A DNA stretch of 9,963 nucleotides from the NCBI GenBank assembly GCA_900319595.1, contig ONOZ01000070.1:1-9963 (forward strand), given 5' to 3'. The position numbers were made by a program, and so were the translations under genes. This document shows positions 6,316-9,963 of the stretch, in pieces (positions within the stretch are counted from its first letter, which is position 1; the number at the start of each line of letters is the position of its first letter). Origin of the DNA: an uncultured Bacteroidales bacterium (GTDB taxonomy: Bacteria > Bacteroidota > Bacteroidia > Bacteroidales > P3). The notes beneath the pieces were generated by a model. The model ran no database searches, was not told the DNA's origin, and worked only from the letters and a program-made list of their open reading frames with translations.

Positions 6316-8370
6316 TTATCTAATTTCACTTCCTGGATTAAACTCTTTTTCTGGGGAAATAAAAGATAATTCTCCTAACGGATTTTCAGCCATTAGTATC
6401 ATGCCTTGACTCTCTATGCCTTTCAATTGTTTAGGAGCCAGATTCACTAAGACAGCAACACGCTTGCCGACAATCTCTTCAGGAGAGTACCACTCGGCAA
6501 TACCACTTACTATCGTCCTTTCGTCAATGCCTGTATCAACTTTTAACTTCAATAGTTTTTTTGTCTTTGCTACTTTCTCTGCTTCCAAAATCTTTCCTAT
6601 GCGAATGTCCATTTTTTCAAAATCTTCAAAATTTATATTCGCTTTTTGTGGATTCGCCTTTGTGTTGTTCAAGGTATTGTGTTTTTTACTCTCATTTAGT
6701 TTATCCATTTGACGTTGTATTTGTTCGTCTTCGATTCTTTCAAACAACAATTCGGCAGGATTTATTGCAGAGTTCTCTCTTAACAAATCTACATTGCCAC
6801 CTTGTTGCCATGAATGGACATTTAGATTCAACATCTTTTGGAGTTTTTTTGCAGAAAATGGCAAAAATGGTTCGCAAAGTACGGCTAAATTAGCACAGAT
6901 TTGCAGACTAATATTCAAAACGGTAGAGGTACGATTCTCGTCAGTTTTAATAGTTTTCCAAGGTTCGTTTTCTGTCAAATACTTGTTGCCAAGACGTGCC
7001 AAATTCATCAGTTCAAATAAGGCATCTCTAAATTTATAGGTTTCAAGTAAAGTGCCAATTTTTTCAGGGTAGGTTTTAATTTCTTCTATTGCCTGTTTGT
7101 CAATCTCGTTCAATTCATAACGAGCGGGTACCTTGCCATTAAAATATTTATGTGTTAAAACAATGGTACGATTCACAAAATTACCTAAAATTGCTACCAA
7201 TTCGCTATTGTTACGTGTCTGAAAATCTTTCCAAGTGAAGTCATTGTCCTTAGTTTCTGGAGCATTCGCACAAAGAACATAACGCAATACGTCCTGCTTT
7301 TGAGGAAAGTCTTCGAGGTATTCATTCAACCATACAGCCCAATTACGAGATGTTGAAATTTTGTCGCCTTCTAAGTTAAGAAATTCATTAGCTGGTACAT
7401 TTTCTGGTAAAATAAAATCGCCGTGTGCCTTTAACATAGCAGGGAATACAATACAATGGAAAACAATATTATCTTTCCCTATGAAATGTACCAATTTAGT
7501 TTCCTTGTCTTGCCACCATTTTTTCCAATTTTCACCTAAACATTCTATTGTATTGGAGATATATCCGATTGGTGCGTCAAACCAAACATATAAAACCTTA
7601 CCTTCGGCGTTTTCTAACGGTACTTTAATTCCCCAATCCAAGTCTCTTGTAACCGCTCTTGGTTGAAGACCGTTATCAAGCCACGATTTACATTGCCCAT
7701 ATACGTTAGTTCTCCATTCTTTATGATTGTTAAGAATCCAATCTTTAAAAAACTCTTCATAATCATTCAATGGCAAAAACCAATGTTTAGTTTCTTTTAA
7801 TATAGGAGCAGAGCCACTCAAAGCACTTTTAGGATTGATCAAATCTGTTGCGTTAAGGGAAGAACCACACTTCTCACACTGGTCGCCATATGCGTTTTCA
7901 TTTCCACATATTGGACAACTACCTGTTATATATCTGTCCGCAAGAAATGTTCCTTCCTTTTCGTCATAGTATTGTTTTGTTGTCTGCTCTATAAATTTGC
8001 CATCGTTGTATAGTTTTGTAAAAAACTCGCTCGCAGTCTTGTAATGCGTAGAACTAGTAGTCCTTGAATATACGTCATAACTCATTCCAAAGGCTTCAAA
8101 GGAGTTTTTAATAATCGTATGATACCTATCAACAACATCTTGTGGAGTACAACCTTCTTTTTTTGCACGAATGGTTACAGGCACTCCATGTTCGTCCGAA
8201 CCGCCTATAAAGAAAACTTCCTCTCCTTGCAATCTTAGATACCTAACATATATATCAGCGGGAACATATACGCCAGCCATATGTCCAATATGAATAGGTC
8301 CGTTAGCGTATGGTAATGCTGTTGTTACTGTGTAACGCTTAAATTTTCTATCTTTATCTGTATATGTCAT
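6316..8370 (-). CDS. metG: Methionyl-tRNA synthetase with C-terminal tRNA-binding domain
   Basis: This cytoplasmic class I enzyme charges tRNA-Met for initiation and elongation. The catalytic fold has the HIGH motif at residues 27-30 (GPIHIGHMAG), SDEHG at 58-62, WFDAPIGY at 263-270, and KISTS at 337-341 in the KMSKS position, a variant I recall as usual in Bacteroidetes. The zinc-knuckle insertion has a four-cysteine set, CPICG and CEKCG (C152, C155, C165, C168), as in the four-cysteine MetG group. An alpha-helical anticodon-binding region spans roughly 390-550. After an N/K-rich linker, residues 579-684 form an EMAP II/Trbp111-like domain (DIRIGKILEAEKV, LKVDTG, IVSGIA, VLVNLAPKQLKGIESQGMIL) that aids tRNA binding and dimerisation. 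The 684-residue length is typical. The ATG at 8370 is 4 bases after the glycosyltransferase stop, so the two are likely co-transcribed; no TAnnTTTG box is visible just upstream. Confidence 0.97.
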   Translation of the reverse strand: MTYTDKDRKFKRYTVTTALPYANGPIHIGHMAGVYVPADIYVRYLRLQGEEVFFIGGSDEHGVPVTIRAKKEGCTPQDVVDRYHTIIKNSFEAFGMSYDVYSRTTSSTHYKTASEFFTKLYNDGKFIEQTTKQYYDEKEGTFLADRYITGSCPICGNENAYGDQCEKCGSSLNATDLINPKSALSGSAPILKETKHWFLPLNDYEEFFKDWILNNHKEWRTNVYGQCKSWLDNGLQPRAVTRDLDWGIKVPLENAEGKVLYVWFDAPIGYISNTIECLGENWKKWWQDKETKLVHFIGKDNIVFHCIVFPAMLKAHGDFILPENVPANEFLNLEGDKISTSRNWAVWLNEYLEDFPQKQDVLRYVLCANAPETKDNDFTWKDFQTRNNSELVAILGNFVNRTIVLTHKYFNGKVPARYELNEIDKQAIEEIKTYPEKIGTLLETYKFRDALFELMNLARLGNKYLTENEPWKTIKTDENRTSTVLNISLQICANLAVLCEPFLPFSAKKLQKMLNLNVHSWQQGGNVDLLRENSAINPAELLFERIEDEQIQRQMDKLNESKKHNTLNNTKANPQKANINFEDFEKMDIRIGKILEAEKVAKTKKLLKLKVDTGIDERTIVSGIAEWYSPEEIVGKRVAVLVNLAPKQLKGIESQGMILMAENPLGELSFISPEKEFNPGSEIR

Positions 8371-8374
8371 AACT

Positions 8375-9877
8375 CTATTGTTTTTTATCCAAAATCCTGA
8401 TTATATGGCTATCATTGTACTGGTAAATATCTTCATACTTATACAATTCGTCTATTTTTTGCATGCTATTCTTATAATATATGAATACTACGGCAGATTT
8501 TGGCAGACTATCACCTTCAACAAGTATTACGTTTATACCTTTATCCTTTAGTAAGTTTGTATAATATAAGGCATCTTGTCGCCATTCGTCTCCAAGGGTA
8601 TAAAGTGAGGAAGATGGTAAATGTATCTTCCCTTCGTCAATATCTTTATATATTTTCATGCAAGCGTTATATGTTACCAAATCGCCCTTCTCGTAAGTAC
8701 GAAAACTTCCATTATCTCCTAAGATATTGTTACTCAATGGTCCGTAGAAAATTAAAAGACATAATATTATAAAACATAGAGTCCGATATGTTTTTGTTGT
8801 ACGCAAAAATATTAAGTTACCTATTGAGTCAAACGATATTGCTATGACAATACTCAATAGAGGTATTACGGGATAAATGTACCATTCCCAACGTGTTTTT
8901 GCAAAACTTGCAATGATTAAATAAGATAGTGCCAAACAGAAACTATAAACGGATAAACTTTTAAGATGTTTATTCTCGTTGTATAGATTGAAAATGAAAG
9001 CAAAAGGAACAAGTGCAAAAAAAGCTTTGAATGAGTGGTTTAGTAAGTGGTCCAAATAATTTACCCTCCAAGCATTGTTGCCGTCTAATGCCTCGCCATA
9101 TCTTCCTGTAATATTATTATATATCATAGCTGAGATGTATCCACCTTCAGCTATTTCTCTTAAAAGAATGTATCCGCCAAAACCTATTAACAAAATCATA
9201 CAACCTATCCATAATTGCTTGCTTCGTAACGTTGTTTTTAAGTTCTTTGTAGCAATTAAGTATATAAGCAATCCCGGCATCAAAACAAAAGCCTGTATAT
9301 CCTTTGTCAGTGCAGCCAAGGTGAGGAATATAAAAAAATAGATAAGGTATTTTTTTTGTGAAGTGTCTTGTGTGTACAACCAAAAGAAAATACAGTACAA
9401 TATTATGAACAATAAAAGGATTGCATCATACTCTCCAGTCCTGCTACAATGCCAAAAAATTATTTGCCATGAAGAATATGTAATCAAAGATGCGAAAAAG
9501 CCTAAATAAGGTCGTCTGATTTTGTATCCGAACCAAATAAGTACAAGCCCCAATGTGAGCATAGCTAGTACAGATGGCAACCTAACTGCTAAAGTACTCT
9601 TGCCGAAAACATACATTGCAAGACTTTGTAACCATATAGCCAGCGGAGGTTTTGTATTCCACAAATCAGGCTTGCCATTGAATGTAACAACAATAGGATT
9701 ATGACTTTCATGCATTTCTAAAGCAGAGACTGCCAACCTTGCTTCGTCCCACTGTCTGATGGGTAAGGAATCTAAATGTGGGAACAACATTAAAGAAGAA
9801 ATAACCAAAAATAAACCTACTAATATGTATGTTAGCTTTCTCTCTTTCATTTTATCTAAAAAACAAGATACCACCAT
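8375..9877 (-). CDS. Membrane glycosyltransferase, GT39/ArnT-like (GT-C fold)
   Basis: The product is a polytopic inner-membrane protein that probably moves a sugar from a polyprenyl-phosphate donor to a lipid, glycan or protein outside the cytoplasm; donor and acceptor cannot be told. The first helix is at about residues 16-34, followed by the periplasmic-loop motif RQWDEARLA with the acidic pair D44-E45 expected for catalysis or metal binding. Further family features are NTKPPLAIWLQSL (75-85), SRTGEYDAILL (145-155) and FAKTRWEWYIYPVIPLL (325-341). Around ten or more hydrophobic segments run to residue ~380, and the last ~120 residues are a soluble domain. The length of 500 residues is normal. 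Two starts are plausible: the ATG at 9877 (MVVSCFLDKM) and an in-frame ATG at 9850 (MKERKL), which gives a more typical basic lead into helix 1. The upstream gene stops 6 bases before the first and the metG ATG is 4 bases after this gene's stop, so it sits mid-operon. Confidence 0.9.
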   Translation of the reverse strand: MVVSCFLDKMKERKLTYILVGLFLVISSLMLFPHLDSLPIRQWDEARLAVSALEMHESHNPIVVTFNGKPDLWNTKPPLAIWLQSLAMYVFGKSTLAVRLPSVLAMLTLGLVLIWFGYKIRRPYLGFFASLITYSSWQIIFWHCSRTGEYDAILLLFIILYCIFFWLYTQDTSQKKYLIYFFIFLTLAALTKDIQAFVLMPGLLIYLIATKNLKTTLRSKQLWIGCMILLIGFGGYILLREIAEGGYISAMIYNNITGRYGEALDGNNAWRVNYLDHLLNHSFKAFFALVPFAFIFNLYNENKHLKSLSVYSFCLALSYLIIASFAKTRWEWYIYPVIPLLSIVIAISFDSIGNLIFLRTTKTYRTLCFIILCLLIFYGPLSNNILGDNGSFRTYEKGDLVTYNACMKIYKDIDEGKIHLPSSSLYTLGDEWRQDALYYTNLLKDKGINVILVEGDSLPKSAVVFIYYKNSMQKIDELYKYEDIYQYNDSHIIRILDKKQ

Positions 9878-9883
9878 AGGAAA

Positions 9884-9963
9884 TTAAAGATTTTCTCTAA
9901 TTATATTGCTTATATCTTCAATTATCACGTTTGCCAAATGCTCCGCCTTAGTCATGGAATCAC
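9884..9963 (-). CDS. C-terminal tail of an unidentified gene (5' part outside window)
   Basis: On the minus strand one frame is open from the window edge to a TAA at 9886-9884. It encodes DSMTKAEHLANVIIEDI followed by SNIIRENL; the other two frames carry stops within the first 15 bases. The amphipathic, helix-like composition and the position 6 bases before the glycosyltransferase ATG suggest the end of a real gene in the same operon. The 25 residues are too few to assign a family, and I do not recognise it with confidence. Confidence 0.6.
   Translation of the reverse strand, partial: DSMTKAEHLANVIIEDISNIIRENL

Noticed and set aside
6416..7039. Several overlapping plus-strand frames of 81-110 codons within metG.
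   Set aside because: All are opposite the well-conserved MetG anticodon-binding and C-terminal domains and lack promoters or motifs.
1..9963. Possible mobile element, defence system, CRISPR array or RNA gene.
   Set aside because: Every gene is a recognisable housekeeping, envelope or respiratory gene or an edge fragment, spacers are short, and I saw no direct repeats, transposase, integrase, tRNA-like fold or array.

Overview
The window looks like the chromosome of an AT-rich member of the Bacteroidota, most likely order Bacteroidales. Four things support this: a type IX secretion C-terminal sorting domain on the first gene, two promoters carrying the TAnnTTTG box of this phylum, the succinate dehydrogenase/fumarate reductase order C-A-B with a Bacteroidetes-type five-helix cytochrome b, and near absence of Shine-Dalgarno sequences before starts. 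I cannot name a genus.

Layout. Positions 2-643 (+) hold the 3' end of a secreted or surface protein, followed by a hairpin terminator (683-716). A consensus promoter (715-744) then drives a three-gene respiratory operon: cytochrome b (792-1658), flavoprotein (1712-3649) and iron-sulfur protein (3655-4410), closed by a strong terminator (4447-4490). A second TAnnTTTG promoter (4517-4524) precedes a DUF2461 gene (4545-5237) and a tRNA-dihydrouridine synthase (5248-6258), 10 bases apart and probably co-transcribed. An AT-rich inverted repeat (6255-6296) separates them from a convergent minus-strand group. In transcription order, that group is the last codons of an unidentified gene (9961-9884), a membrane family-39-like glycosyltransferase (9877-8375) and methionyl-tRNA synthetase (8370-6316), with gaps of 6 and 4 bases.

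How the genes work together. The C-A-B genes encode one membrane complex linking succinate/fumarate chemistry to the quinone pool. In anaerobic Bacteroidales this type usually runs as a fumarate reductase, but sequence alone does not settle direction. The DUF2461/dihydrouridine synthase pair and the glycosyltransferase/MetG pair are functionally mixed and look like simple co-transcription.

I found no RNA genes, CRISPR arrays, insertion sequences or phage genes. No gene-free stretch exceeds about 150 bases. Most of the window is ordinary core genome and I see no convincing new system. The points most worth a second look are a long charged insert in the cytochrome b subunit, the compact terminator/promoter junctions, and the unidentified gene tail at the right edge.
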